A stretch of DNA of 64,000 nucleotides from Rhizorhabdus histidinilytica (GTDB lineage: Bacteria; Pseudomonadota; Alphaproteobacteria; Sphingomonadales; Sphingomonadaceae). Positions 9,199 through 16,778 of this stretch are shown here, in pieces. The notes below the pieces were generated by a model. That model did no database searches and was not told the DNA's origin. It saw only the letters and a program-made list of their open reading frames with translations. A program made the position numbers and the translations under genes. The stretch's first letter is position 1. Each line of letters opens with the position of its first letter. Location: assembly GCF_900167915.1 (NCBI RefSeq), contig NZ_FUYM01000007.1:1-64000 (forward strand), read 5' to 3'.

Positions 9199-10011
9199 AT
9201 GCGATTCAAGCGTGCCGTCCAACGCTATGGGCGAACACCCGAACCCGAGACGCCCTATCAGCGGGCCGGTCAGCTTTGGGACGAACGGATCGGTTCGGCT
9301 CGCGTCCAGGCGAAGAACTGGCGGCTGATGGCATTCGGCGGGCTGTTCCTCACCACCGGACTTTCCGGCGCGTTGGTCTGGCAATCGATGCAGAGCCGCG
9401 TCGTGCCCTATGTGGTCGAGGTCGATAGCCTGGGCCAGGCACTGGCGGTCGCGCCGGCGACAAAGGATTTTAGGCCCACCGATCCGCAGATCGCGTGGTT
9501 CCTCGGCCGGTTCATCACCGACATCCGCTCGCGCTCGCTCGACCCGGTGCTGATGCGCGCCAATTGGCTGGAAGCCTATGATTTCGCGTCGCCACGCGGG
9601 AGCATCTTCCTCAGCGACTATGCACGGTCCGCCAATCCCTTCGCCGATGTGGGCGACACGACCGTCTCGGTACAGGTGACGAGCGTGGTGCGCGCATCGC
9701 CCACCTCCTTTCAGGTCAAATGGACGGAAAACAGGTTCGAGCGCGGGGCGGCGGCGGGAAGCTCTCGCTGGACCGCGATCCTGACCGTCAAGCTGAAGCC
9801 GCCGAAGGACGCCGACAGACTGAGGAGGAACCCGCTCGGGCTCTACGTCGATGCGCTCGACTGGAGCCGCGAGCTCGATGCGCCTGCCGACCGGCCGCGG
9901 CCGGCGCCGTCGCCGAGCGGGCCAGCTCAACCCGCCAATATCCCGCTCGGCTCGCCGCTCGATCCCAATCTTGGCCAGCCCGCGCAGCTCCAACTGGAGA
10001 TTCGTCCATGA
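9199..10011 (+). CDS. trbF: TrbF conjugal transfer protein (VirB8-like)
   Basis: This bitopic inner-membrane protein of the mating channel core has 270 residues: a short cytoplasmic N-terminus containing the family motif NPYQRA-like TPYQRAGQLWDERIGSA, one membrane helix (about 44-62), and a periplasmic NTF2-like domain. I chose ATG at 9199, five bases after the trbL stop region and preceded by AAGGA. The C-terminus is Pro-rich. The stop overlaps trbG (ATGA). All features fit VirB8/TrbF. Confidence 0.94.
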   Translation: MRFKRAVQRYGRTPEPETPYQRAGQLWDERIGSARVQAKNWRLMAFGGLFLTTGLSGALVWQSMQSRVVPYVVEVDSLGQALAVAPATKDFRPTDPQIAWFLGRFITDIRSRSLDPVLMRANWLEAYDFASPRGSIFLSDYARSANPFADVGDTTVSVQVTSVVRASPTSFQVKWTENRFERGAAAGSSRWTAILTVKLKPPKDADRLRRNPLGLYVDALDWSRELDAPADRPRPAPSPSGPAQPANIPLGSPLDPNLGQPAQLQLEIRP

Positions 10012-10985
10012 AATACACATTTGCAATGATGTCCGCATTCGCGGGCGCCACTTCCGCCTTCACCCAGACCCCTTCACAGGGCGCGCAGAGCAATGGCCCA
10101 GCGATATCTCCGCCCACAGCGCCGGTGATGTCGGCACCGGCACCTGATGTCCCGCCAACCATGGTCTCCATCGCGGCTCCGCCTGTTCCGCATCGCGGGG
10201 TCCCGCCATCCTCAGCCGAGCTGCGCGTCCGCGTCGCCAATCGAACGGCGACGCGGGAGCCGGAAGCCCATGCCTTCGTGAACGCCGTGCAGGTCTATCC
10301 GTTCAGCGACGGCGTGCTCTACCGGCTGTTCGCCGCGCCGGAGCGCGTGAGCGACATCGCCTTGCAGCCCGGCGAAACAATCGTCTCGGTCGCGGCCGGC
10401 GATACGGTGCGCTGGACGGTGGGCGACACGACCAGCGGTAATGGCGATGAGAAGCGCGCCCATATCCTCGTGAAGCCATTCTCGGCCGGACTTTCGACCA
10501 ACCTGATCATCACGACCGATCGCCGGACCTATCACCTTGCCCTGGAGAGCACCTCGGCCACCGCAATGGTGTCGCTGTCGTGGACCTATCCGCAGGATGA
10601 TCTGATCGCGATCCGCCAGCAGGCAGAGGCGCGGGCCGCCACGCCGATCGCCTCGGAGTTGACGGTGGAGAGCCTTCATTTCAATTATGTGATCACCGGC
10701 GACAATCCCACGTGGAGGCCGCTGCGCACGTTCGACGATGGACGGCAGACCTTCATCGAGTTCGGCCCGAACATCGCCGTAGGCGAGGCGCCGCCGCTGT
10801 TCGTGCTTGGGCCGACGGGCGATGCCGAGCTGGTCAACTATCGGATGTCAGGGCGCTTCTATGTGGTCGACCGGCTGTTCGGCGCGGCCGAACTGCGTCT
10901 CGGCGGCAAGAAGCAGTCCATCGTCCGCATCACCCGTATCGATCCCGAACGGCGGGAGCGACATCGGCAGGGGAGGGCGTCATGA
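10008..10985 (+). CDS. trbG: TrbG conjugal transfer protein (VirB9-like)
   Basis: This periplasmic/outer-membrane core component has 325 residues. The N-terminus from the ATG at 10008 is a signal-like segment followed by a Pro-rich linker (about 25-70). The two VirB9/CagX beta domains follow: a central part with VQVYPFSDGVLYRLFAAPER and a C-terminal part with SLHFNYVITGDNPTWRPLRT. The start overlaps the trbF stop, and the stop overlaps trbI. The signal peptide is weak on inspection (no long hydrophobic core). Confidence 0.93.
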   Translation: MKYTFAMMSAFAGATSAFTQTPSQGAQSNGPAISPPTAPVMSAPAPDVPPTMVSIAAPPVPHRGVPPSSAELRVRVANRTATREPEAHAFVNAVQVYPFSDGVLYRLFAAPERVSDIALQPGETIVSVAAGDTVRWTVGDTTSGNGDEKRAHILVKPFSAGLSTNLIITTDRRTYHLALESTSATAMVSLSWTYPQDDLIAIRQQAEARAATPIASELTVESLHFNYVITGDNPTWRPLRTFDDGRQTFIEFGPNIAVGEAPPLFVLGPTGDAELVNYRMSGRFYVVDRLFGAAELRLGGKKQSIVRITRIDPERRERHRQGRAS

Positions 10986-12205
10986 CCGATGCGCGGAGTT
11001 CGGCCAGCGCCGCGGTGCAGGACAAGCTCGATCCCGAAACGTTCGCGCTGCGCGCCCGTCCCGGTCGCGTCATGCAGTTCAGGCGCGGTGCGATCGTCGC
11101 GATTACCGGGCTCGGATCGGTCGCGATCGCCGGTGTCGTCTGGATGGCGTTGAAGCCCGCGAACGTCCGCATCGTTGCCGGGGGCGACGATCGTGCCGAG
11201 AGCCGTTCGTCGGCGCCACCCGAAGCGATCGCCAATGCGCCCAAAAGCTATGGTGACGTACCACAGCTAGGACCGCCACTTCCCGGCGATCTGGGGCGCC
11301 CGATCCTCGAGCATCAGCGGTCGTTGGGCGAGGCAATGCCGTCAGCGACGACTGATCAGGCGGTACAAGCCGCCGAAGCCGAGCGTCAGCGGATTATTGC
11401 CGAGCGCCAAGCCGCCCGCGAATCTGGCGTGATGATGCAGATCGCGGGGGCCAGCAGGACAGCGCCTGCCCGCGAAGCAGCCGTGGCGATCCCAGCCACT
11501 GCCGGCACATCGGGTGAGCGTCTCGCGCTCGATCCCGATCGTGATCCCGGTAGCCAGCGGCACAAGGCCGATTTCCTCAATCAAAAGGACGAAACCAGCG
11601 ACATCAATCCGCACGCCCTGACCCCGTCAGCATCGCCTTATGTGGTGAGCGCGGGCACGGTGATCGCGGCGAGCCTGATCACCGGGCTCAACTCCGATCT
11701 GCCGGGACTCGTTACCGCACAGGTGACCGAGAATGTCTATGACACGGTGACGGGGCGCATACTCCTGATCCCGCAAGGAGCGCGGATGATCGGCGCCTAT
11801 GACTCGGTGGTGGCGTTCGGGCAGAAGCGCGCCCTGGTCGTGTGGCAGCGGATCATCCTGCCTGACGGATCCTCGATCCGGCTCGACAATGTGCCGGCGA
11901 CCGATACCGCCGGCTATGTCGGCTTGGCCGATGAGGTTGACCTGCACAGTTGGCAGCTCCTGAAGGGAGTGGCGCTCTCAACCTTGCTCGGCGTCGGCAC
12001 CGAACTCAGCTTCGGCGATGAGAGCGATCTTGTTCGTGCGCTGCGCGAGTCGACCCAGCAAAGTGCGTCACGCGCCGGCGATCAGATCGTCATGAAGAAT
12101 CTCGCCGTTCAGCCGACGATCCGGGTTCGACCCGGCTGGCCACTTCGGGTGGTGGTTCACAAGGACATCATATTCCCGCGGCCATGGCGAACAGCGAGGA
12201 GGTAA
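10982..12205 (+). CDS. trbI: TrbI conjugal transfer protein (VirB10-like)
   Basis: This energy-coupling core protein spans both membranes in type IV secretion. The 407-residue product has a cytoplasmic N-terminus, one membrane helix (about 38-56), a Pro/Gln/Ala-rich periplasmic linker, and the C-terminal TrbI/VirB10 beta-barrel domain (about 215-400) with SAGTVIAASLITGLNSDLPG and TGRILLIPQGARMIGAYDS. The ATG at 10982 overlaps the trbG stop. Length and domain order are normal. Confidence 0.95.
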   Translation: MTDARSSASAAVQDKLDPETFALRARPGRVMQFRRGAIVAITGLGSVAIAGVVWMALKPANVRIVAGGDDRAESRSSAPPEAIANAPKSYGDVPQLGPPLPGDLGRPILEHQRSLGEAMPSATTDQAVQAAEAERQRIIAERQAARESGVMMQIAGASRTAPAREAAVAIPATAGTSGERLALDPDRDPGSQRHKADFLNQKDETSDINPHALTPSASPYVVSAGTVIAASLITGLNSDLPGLVTAQVTENVYDTVTGRILLIPQGARMIGAYDSVVAFGQKRALVVWQRIILPDGSSIRLDNVPATDTAGYVGLADEVDLHSWQLLKGVALSTLLGVGTELSFGDESDLVRALRESTQQSASRAGDQIVMKNLAVQPTIRVRPGWPLRVVVHKDIIFPRPWRTARR

Positions 12206-12207
12206 TG

Positions 12208-12426
12208 ATGGCCAACCTCAAGCTTCCCAAGCTGCCGGACCGTACACCGGTCAAGCTCACCATCACTATCTCACCCGAACTCAAAGCCGTGCTCGAGGCC
12301 TATGCAAGCGCCTATGAGGCGGCATACGGAGAGCGCGAGCCCATCGCCGAACTGATCCCCGCGATGCTCGTTGGTTTTCTTGCCAGCGACCGGAGCTTTT
12401 CGCGGGGCAGCAAGGAGCGACGGTGA
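12208..12426 (+). CDS. DUF2274 family protein
   Basis: This small protein of 72 residues (MANLKLPKLPDRTPVKLTIT at its N-terminus) closes the trb operon. Proteins of this type are commonly annotated as DUF2274 directly after trbI in alphaproteobacterial conjugative elements; their function is unknown. Two adjacent ATGs exist (12205, 12208). I prefer 12208 because the Shine-Dalgarno sequence GAGGAGG ends at 12202, giving five bases of spacing. The PVKLTITISPEL segment followed by a helix looks like a ribbon-helix-helix fold, so a regulatory role is possible. Confidence 0.8.
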   Translation: MANLKLPKLPDRTPVKLTITISPELKAVLEAYASAYEAAYGEREPIAELIPAMLVGFLASDRSFSRGSKERR

Positions 12427-12427
12427 C

Positions 12428-12652
12428 GTGTCGTCCGCGCCGCGCCGATTTGTCTCTGATTTCATCACCGTGAGTGAGTTCGCGGAACTCGCCCGCATGT
12501 CGCGTCGATCCTTGGATCGGCTGCGGCAGCGGCGCCCCGATGGTTTCCCGACCGAATATGATTTTGGAACGGGGGAAGCGAAGCAGAGTCGGCAGCCTCG
12601 CTTCAAGCTTGAGGAGGTCCGAGCGTGGCTCGACTCGCGCGCACTCTGGTAG
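12428..12652 (+). CDS. Small helix-turn-helix protein, AlpA/MerR-like fold
   Basis: This 74-residue protein starts at GTG 12428, one base after the preceding stop, with AGGAG about ten bases upstream. Residues about 16-35 (VSEFAELARMSRRSLDRLRQ) form a winged-helix DNA-binding start, followed by PDGFPTEYDFG and an acidic-basic end RFKLEEVRAWLDSR, the layout of AlpA-type excisionase/regulator proteins. It sits at the element end, so it could control excision or transfer genes. That role is inferred from position only. Confidence 0.65.
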   Translation: MSSAPRRFVSDFITVSEFAELARMSRRSLDRLRQRRPDGFPTEYDFGTGEAKQSRQPRFKLEEVRAWLDSRALW

Positions 12653-12686
12653 GGAGTGTCATGCATCAGGCCGACGCTTACGCTTA

Positions 12687-12715
12687 TTGAAGAACTTGCT
12701 CATTTGGGCTATATG
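12687..12715 (+). promoter_or_regulatory. Sigma-70-like promoter of the antitoxin-toxin pair
   Basis: A TTGAAG box (12687-12692) and a TATATG box (12710-12715) are separated by 17 bases, the ideal spacing for a housekeeping promoter. The antitoxin ATG lies 20 bases downstream, preceded by AAAGGAG. This suggests the toxin-antitoxin pair has its own promoter rather than depending on the trb operon. Confidence 0.6.
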
Positions 12716-12735
12716 AATGCTCAAAGGAGCGAAAT

Positions 12736-13218
12736 ATGTCCCACGTTGCAGTCAAGCCTTCGAGCAAGAAGCTTGGAATGCGTGCCAGTCCGTTCGAATA
12801 TCGGGAGATATTTCGCGCGTCCTCCGACGACCGTATCCGCCTGATTCGGAAGGGCGTTCCGGCGGCCAAGGTCAAACGGCTGATCAGCGATCTGCACTTC
12901 GAGCAGGGTTATCTGTTGAAGATGCTCAATCTGAAGACTTCGACGGTAAACCGGAAAGCTGCGCGCGACGAGGCTCTTTCGGCTGAGGAAAGCGAGCGAG
13001 TGCTGGGCATCGCGAAGCTGGTTGGCCAGCTTGAGGCGATGGTCGAAGAGTCTGGCGATCCGGAAGGCTTCGATGCGCCTGCCTGGCTCTCACAATGGCT
13101 CAGGCAGCCACTTTCCGCGTTCGGCGGCAGGAAACCGATCGAACTGCTCGATACGATCGAGGGGCAGTCACTCGTCGCCCAGGCGCTCAGTCGCATCCAG
13201 AGCGGAGCCTATGCGTGA
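12736..13218 (+). CDS. MbcA/ParS/Xre-type antitoxin
   Basis: This 160-residue antitoxin pairs with the RES-domain toxin that follows. The N-terminal half holds an Xre-like helix-turn-helix (about 45-95; GVPAAKVKRLISDLHFEQGY and LNLKTSTVNRK). The C-terminal half is the toxin-binding MbcA/ParS domain, with the typical FDAPAWLSQWLRQP and GRKPIELLDTIEG stretches. AGGAG lies seven bases before the ATG. The stop overlaps the toxin start as GTGA, so the two are translationally coupled. By analogy with this family it neutralises the toxin and represses its own promoter. Confidence 0.9.
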   Translation: MSHVAVKPSSKKLGMRASPFEYREIFRASSDDRIRLIRKGVPAAKVKRLISDLHFEQGYLLKMLNLKTSTVNRKAARDEALSAEESERVLGIAKLVGQLEAMVEESGDPEGFDAPAWLSQWLRQPLSAFGGRKPIELLDTIEGQSLVAQALSRIQSGAYA

Positions 13219-13694
13219 GTCTATCGCTTTGGCGCATCGCGACCGACACCAAAGACTATGAGGCGGACGATCTCTCTGGAAAGGGAGCCGAGATCACCGG
13301 CGGGCGCTGGAACACCGTTGGCATTCCAATGGTCTACACGTCGCTGACTCGTGCGCTCGCCTGCCTCGAGACCATCGTTCACCTGAACGGGGGCGGCCTG
13401 CCGCTCAACCGTTATCTCGTCGAGGTCAGGATCGCGGATGATCTCTGGTCGGTGGCCGAAACGCAAACCGCGTCATCTCTCAAAGTTGGTTGGGATGCTG
13501 AGCCGGCGGGTCGTGCGAGCGTCGAGTACGGCAGCGATTGGGCGCGCAGCAACCGCTCGCTGTTACTGATCGTGCCGTCGGTGATCGTGCCCGAAGAAAC
13601 CAATGTCCTGATCAACCCCCATCATCCTGAGGCGTCGCGCATCAGTGCCACGAAGGTGCGTCGATGGCTCTATGATGGACGTCTCAAGGCCTGA
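13215..13694 (+). CDS. RES-domain toxin (NAD+-degrading type)
   Basis: The 159-residue RES family toxin starts at GTG 13215, overlapping the antitoxin stop. The conserved residues of the family are visible: Arg31 in GGRWN, Tyr41 in MVYTS, and Glu52 in LACLETIVHL. Characterised RES toxins (MbcT, ParT, Res) break down or phosphorolyse NAD+ or modify a target with ADP-ribose. Which of these applies is not determined by the sequence. As the last gene before the tRNA fragment it probably stabilises the element in the host. Confidence 0.9.
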   Translation: MSLSLWRIATDTKDYEADDLSGKGAEITGGRWNTVGIPMVYTSLTRALACLETIVHLNGGGLPLNRYLVEVRIADDLWSVAETQTASSLKVGWDAEPAGRASVEYGSDWARSNRSLLLIVPSVIVPEETNVLINPHHPEASRISATKVRRWLYDGRLKA

Positions 13695-13748
13695 TCTGTG
13701 TCGGATCCTGTGTCGTTGACTGGAGGCAGCTGATCCAGTAAAGTTAAG

Positions 13749-13772
13749 AAATCAGCGGTTTTTCGCTGATTT
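13749..13772 (+). terminator. Hairpin downstream of the RES toxin gene
   Basis: A perfect 9-bp inverted repeat (AAATCAGCG / CGCTGATTT) with a GTTTTT loop lies 54 bases after the toxin stop. The run of T after the stem is short, so it could be a weak intrinsic terminator or a structure associated with the element end. Confidence 0.55.
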
Positions 13773-13798
13773 TCCGCCGCGCTATTCGGCCGGGGATT

Positions 13799-13847
13799 CG
13801 GAATCATAATCCGCGTGTCGGGGGTTCAAGTCCCTCCTCCGCTACCA
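13799..13847 (+). other. 3' half of tRNA-Met(CAU); putative att site of the conjugative element
   Basis: The sequence folds as the 3' part of a tRNA. It shows an anticodon arm CGGA-ATCATAA-TCCG with CAT in the anticodon position, a variable region, a T arm with GGTTCAA, an acceptor strand CTCCGCT, discriminator A and encoded CCA at 13845-13847. The expected 5' half (acceptor AGCGGAG, D arm) is missing upstream, where unrelated DNA with a hairpin is found. A 3' tRNA fragment at the end of a conjugation module is the usual sign of site-specific integration, with the intact tRNA at the other end of the element. Confidence 0.75.
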
Positions 13848-14083
13848 TCGCAAATCTCAGCAAAAACCTCGCATTTTCGCCAGTTTCGTGGCCCTTGAGA
13901 CGCGGAGATTTGCCCAATTCCGTACCGTGTCGGTTGGCCACATTTAGGCCTATCTAGACCTCTCTTGTGAACGAGTTTGTGAACTGATTTCGTCGTCTTT
14001 CATGCCGAGATTCGGATGAGAATACGGGACTTCACCCCTGCAGCGCTTGCCGCAATGACCTGTGGCAGGGGTGAGCGCGTCGC
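13848..14083. other. Non-coding segment next to the att fragment
   Basis: No gene is supported. The stretch begins with GCAAATCTC, which is repeated in inverted form (GAGATTTGC) about 50 bases further on. It also contains two TTGTGAAC/TTTGTGAACT-like direct repeats near 13964-13986. Such short repeats are common near recombination sites, but no integrase or excisionase frame is present here. Confidence 0.4.
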
Positions 14084-14429
14084 TCAGGGGAAGTGCGATG
14101 TCCTCGGAAGCGCCCAGACCCTGACATGGTCGTTGTTGGGCATGTTCAGGTCAACCTTGGAATAGTCCCCCAGGATGGAATTGGTGACCGGGCTGAACGG
14201 CGCGCAGCACCAAGAAGCTCGGCGTATGCTCCTTCTGCTGCGACCAGTCCGCCCTGGTCGTGACTTCGAGGACGTCGTTGACCTCCCAGCAGAGTTGGCC
14301 GCGCAACCCGCCGCGATTGGCGTTGAAGATATCATTGCCGGTCGCAACGATATTCTCGATATAGGGCTTGTGATAGCTGTAGCTGCCCGAAAGGCTGAAC
14401 TGCAGCTTGCCGGGGACGATCGGACCGCT
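14084..14429 (-). pseudogene. Remnant of a TonB-dependent receptor gene
   Basis: Read on the minus strand, 14429 to about 14200 encodes a receptor-like beta-barrel stretch (GPIVPGKLQFSLSGSYSYHK, then NANRGGLRGQLCWEVNDVLE). Near 14200 the frame shifts by one base and continues as APFSPVTNSILGDYSKVDLN up to about 14100. Neither frame has a start codon with a ribosome-binding site, and both ends are missing. This is a frameshifted internal fragment of a TonB-dependent receptor of the sphingomonad type, probably truncated when the adjacent element or island was formed. Confidence 0.6.
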
Positions 14430-14470
14430 GTGTCCGAAGCACGCGCCCCGGCGCGTGGCCTGCGGGGGCG

Positions 14471-15277
14471 CTATGCGCTTCCTTCGAGAAAATCCTCGAG
14501 CAGCCGGTTGAACGCGCTCGCCCGTTCGAGATGCAGCATATGGCCGGCATCGGGCAGCTCGACATATCGCGCATCGGGGATCGCCGCGGCCAGCGCCTTT
14601 CCGGCTGCCGGCGGCGTCAGCAGGTCATGTCGGCCGCTGACGACCAGTACCGGCACGTCGATGCTGCCCAGATCGGCGATCGGGCAATAACGGGTCACCA
14701 CCTCCATGGCGGCCAGATAGGATTGCGGCCTGAGCGCGGCAAAGCCGTCCCGCACCTCCGCGAATATGTCGTCGCCCGCTTCGGGGCCGACGACGGCGGC
14801 CGCCATCGTCCGGGCCAGATCGGCCATCGAAATGCCCGTCGCCAGCAGATCACGCCTGGACGAGATGAAATCGTCGAGCTGCTGATCCGTCATCGAGGCG
14901 CGCAAGCTGCGCGTGGTGGTGACGAGCGTCAGGCTACGGACCCGTTCCGGCGCCCGCATCCACAAATGCTGCAAGACTAGCCCCCCCATGGACTGGCCAG
15001 CGAGATGGGCCCGTTCCACGCCTAGGGCGTCCATCACCGCCAGAACGTCGGTCACGAAATCGTCCATGGTCAGGCCAATCCCGTCCTCGCTGTCGAGATA
15101 ACCGCGCAGGTCCAGCGCGCACGGTCGGCAGGCGGACGAGAGGCCAGCCATCTGCCGGCGCCATGTCCGTCTGTCTGCGCCCAGTCCATGGACGAACAAT
15201 ATCGCTTCATCGCCATCGCGATGGTCATAGGCAATCGACGGTCGCGTCGGGGTTCGTTCGAAGACATGTGTCGACAT
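14471..15277 (-). CDS. Alpha/beta hydrolase
   Basis: This 268-residue protein has the alpha/beta-hydrolase signature: an oxyanion segment FVHGLGADRRTW near the N-terminus, nucleophile elbow GQSMGG, acid in GRHDLLTPP and catalytic His in DAGHMLHLE. It resembles the MhpC/3-oxoadipate enol-lactonase-like group, which hydrolyses esters, lactones or meta-cleavage products; the substrate is unknown. I chose the ATG at 15277, which has GGAG eight bases upstream, over in-frame upstream ATGs. It is divergent from the ring-hydroxylating oxygenase genes. Confidence 0.85.
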   Translation of the reverse strand: MSTHVFERTPTRPSIAYDHRDGDEAILFVHGLGADRRTWRRQMAGLSSACRPCALDLRGYLDSEDGIGLTMDDFVTDVLAVMDALGVERAHLAGQSMGGLVLQHLWMRAPERVRSLTLVTTTRSLRASMTDQQLDDFISSRRDLLATGISMADLARTMAAAVVGPEAGDDIFAEVRDGFAALRPQSYLAAMEVVTRYCPIADLGSIDVPVLVVSGRHDLLTPPAAGKALAAAIPDARYVELPDAGHMLHLERASAFNRLLEDFLEGSA

Positions 15278-15402
15278 GCTCAGCACTCCGGAAAGCATAC
15301 GAGGCTTAACGGCCGGAGCGGTGGTCATGGTCATGAAATAATTACATGGGTGCGCGACCGACGCACCTTGGAGCACTGCCCCGTCTGACCCTTATGAAAA
15401 GT

Positions 15403-15419
15403 CCTCCAGCCAGTGGAGG
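15403..15419 (+). promoter_or_regulatory. Hairpin containing the ribosome-binding site of the oxygenase alpha gene
   Basis: CCTCCA (15403-15408) and TGGAGG (15414-15419) form a 6-bp stem with a five-base loop. The right arm is the Shine-Dalgarno sequence of the ATG at 15429. If formed in the mRNA, the hairpin would mask the ribosome-binding site. Confidence 0.4.
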
Positions 15420-15428
15420 AACGGACCC

Positions 15429-16778
15429 ATGGGTGAAATCAATGTGCAGGAGCTGGTCGAGCCGTCACGCGTGCATCGCCGCGTCTATACCGATCCGGCG
15501 ATCTTCGCACTGGAGATGGACCGGATATTCGGCAAGGCATGGCTCTATCTCGGGCATGAAAGCCAGGTAAGGCAGCGCGGCGATTTCTTCGTGACCCTGC
15601 TGGGCAGAGAAAATGTGATCGTCACCCGCCATTCGGATGGATCGGTCAGGGCCTTCCATAATCGCTGCCCGCACCGCGGCGCGCTGGTTTGCGCGGATCG
15701 CAAGGGCAACACGCCCCGCTTCGTCTGTCCCTATCATGCCTGGACCTTCGGCACCGACGGCCGCCTGATCGGCGTTCCCCACCGGCAGGGCTATGAACAG
15801 GGTTTCAAGGACCGGATGGGCGATCTGGGGCTGGAGCCGATCGCGCGGCTGGACGGCTACCGGGGCTTCCTGTTCGGAAGCCTCGCCGCCGAAGGGCAGA
15901 GCCTTTTCGACTTCCTGGGCGATGACGTGCGCGCCGCCTTCGACAACTTCGTCGATCGCGCGCCCGACGGCGATCTGGAGATCAGCGAAGGCAAGCTCGT
16001 CCAGACGTTCAATGCCAACTGGAAATTCCAGATCGAGAATTCGATCGATCTGGTCCATCCGCCGATCCTGCATTCCAATGCGGTCCAGGTCTCCAGGGAA
16101 TTTCTGGAAGGTAGCGAACCCGATCAGCCGGTGCCGACCGCCGTCGATATCTTCCGGTCGAATGGGCTTGCGTTCGAGGAGTGGGACGAGGTCCGGCAAT
16201 ATGCGCTGGCCAATGGCCACTGCTATATGAAGGGCTTCTTGCAAAAGGCGGACGAGAGCGACGCCGCGCCGGATGACGATTCGCGGTTCGGCAGCGACGA
16301 CCAGATGCAGTTCGAAGGTCAGCTCGCCTATAAACAGGCGCTGATCGCCAGACATGGCCGCGAGAAAACCGAAGAGATTCTGGCCTTCGATCGCCACAAC
16401 ACGATTGTCTATCCCAATCTGTTCATCAACCCACGGCTGCAGCAGATACGCGTTCTCCAGCCGACAGCGGCCGACCGGACCGAGCAGCATTGCTATGTGT
16501 TCGGTCTGCGCGGCGCTCCGCCCGCGGCCCTGCACGCGGCGGTGGCGTTCCTGACCGCGGCGAACTCTCCGGCGTCCATCGTCACGACCGACGATCACGA
16601 GGTATTCGAACGCATCCAGGCTGGTCTCGCATCGGGCGACCGGGACTGGCTCGACCTCACGCGAGGAGTCGGGCGGGAGGTCAGGACGCCCACGGGCCTG
16701 CAGGCCGTCGGGACGAGTGAACTGGTGATGCGAAATCAGCATCTCGCATGGAAGAACTATATGGTGGCCGCAGCATGA
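15429..16778 (+). CDS. Aromatic ring-hydroxylating oxygenase, large (alpha) subunit
   Basis: This Rieske non-heme iron oxygenase alpha subunit has 449 residues. The [2Fe-2S] Rieske ligands are Cys80-x-His82 and Cys100-x2-His103. The mononuclear iron site is seen as ENSIDLVHPPILH with Asp207, His210 and His215. Such enzymes add O2 to aromatic rings, using electrons from a reductase and sometimes a ferredoxin; neither partner gene is present nearby. The gene overlaps its beta-subunit gene (ATGA). It resembles the benzoate/anthranilate/salicylate-type hydroxylases; the substrate is not identifiable. Confidence 0.93.
   Translation: MGEINVQELVEPSRVHRRVYTDPAIFALEMDRIFGKAWLYLGHESQVRQRGDFFVTLLGRENVIVTRHSDGSVRAFHNRCPHRGALVCADRKGNTPRFVCPYHAWTFGTDGRLIGVPHRQGYEQGFKDRMGDLGLEPIARLDGYRGFLFGSLAAEGQSLFDFLGDDVRAAFDNFVDRAPDGDLEISEGKLVQTFNANWKFQIENSIDLVHPPILHSNAVQVSREFLEGSEPDQPVPTAVDIFRSNGLAFEEWDEVRQYALANGHCYMKGFLQKADESDAAPDDDSRFGSDDQMQFEGQLAYKQALIARHGREKTEEILAFDRHNTIVYPNLFINPRLQQIRVLQPTAADRTEQHCYVFGLRGAPPAALHAAVAFLTAANSPASIVTTDDHEVFERIQAGLASGDRDWLDLTRGVGREVRTPTGLQAVGTSELVMRNQHLAWKNYMVAAA

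Noticed and set aside
7866-9209. Long open frame of 447 codons on the minus strand opposite trbL
   Set aside because: It is the antisense shadow of a GC-rich gene; the translation is low-complexity and charged, has no domain, and trbL is clearly the real gene.
13848-14083. Possible integrase or excisionase gene next to the tRNA fragment
   Set aside because: No frame with tyrosine- or serine-recombinase motifs exists here; the integrase is expected at the other end of the element.
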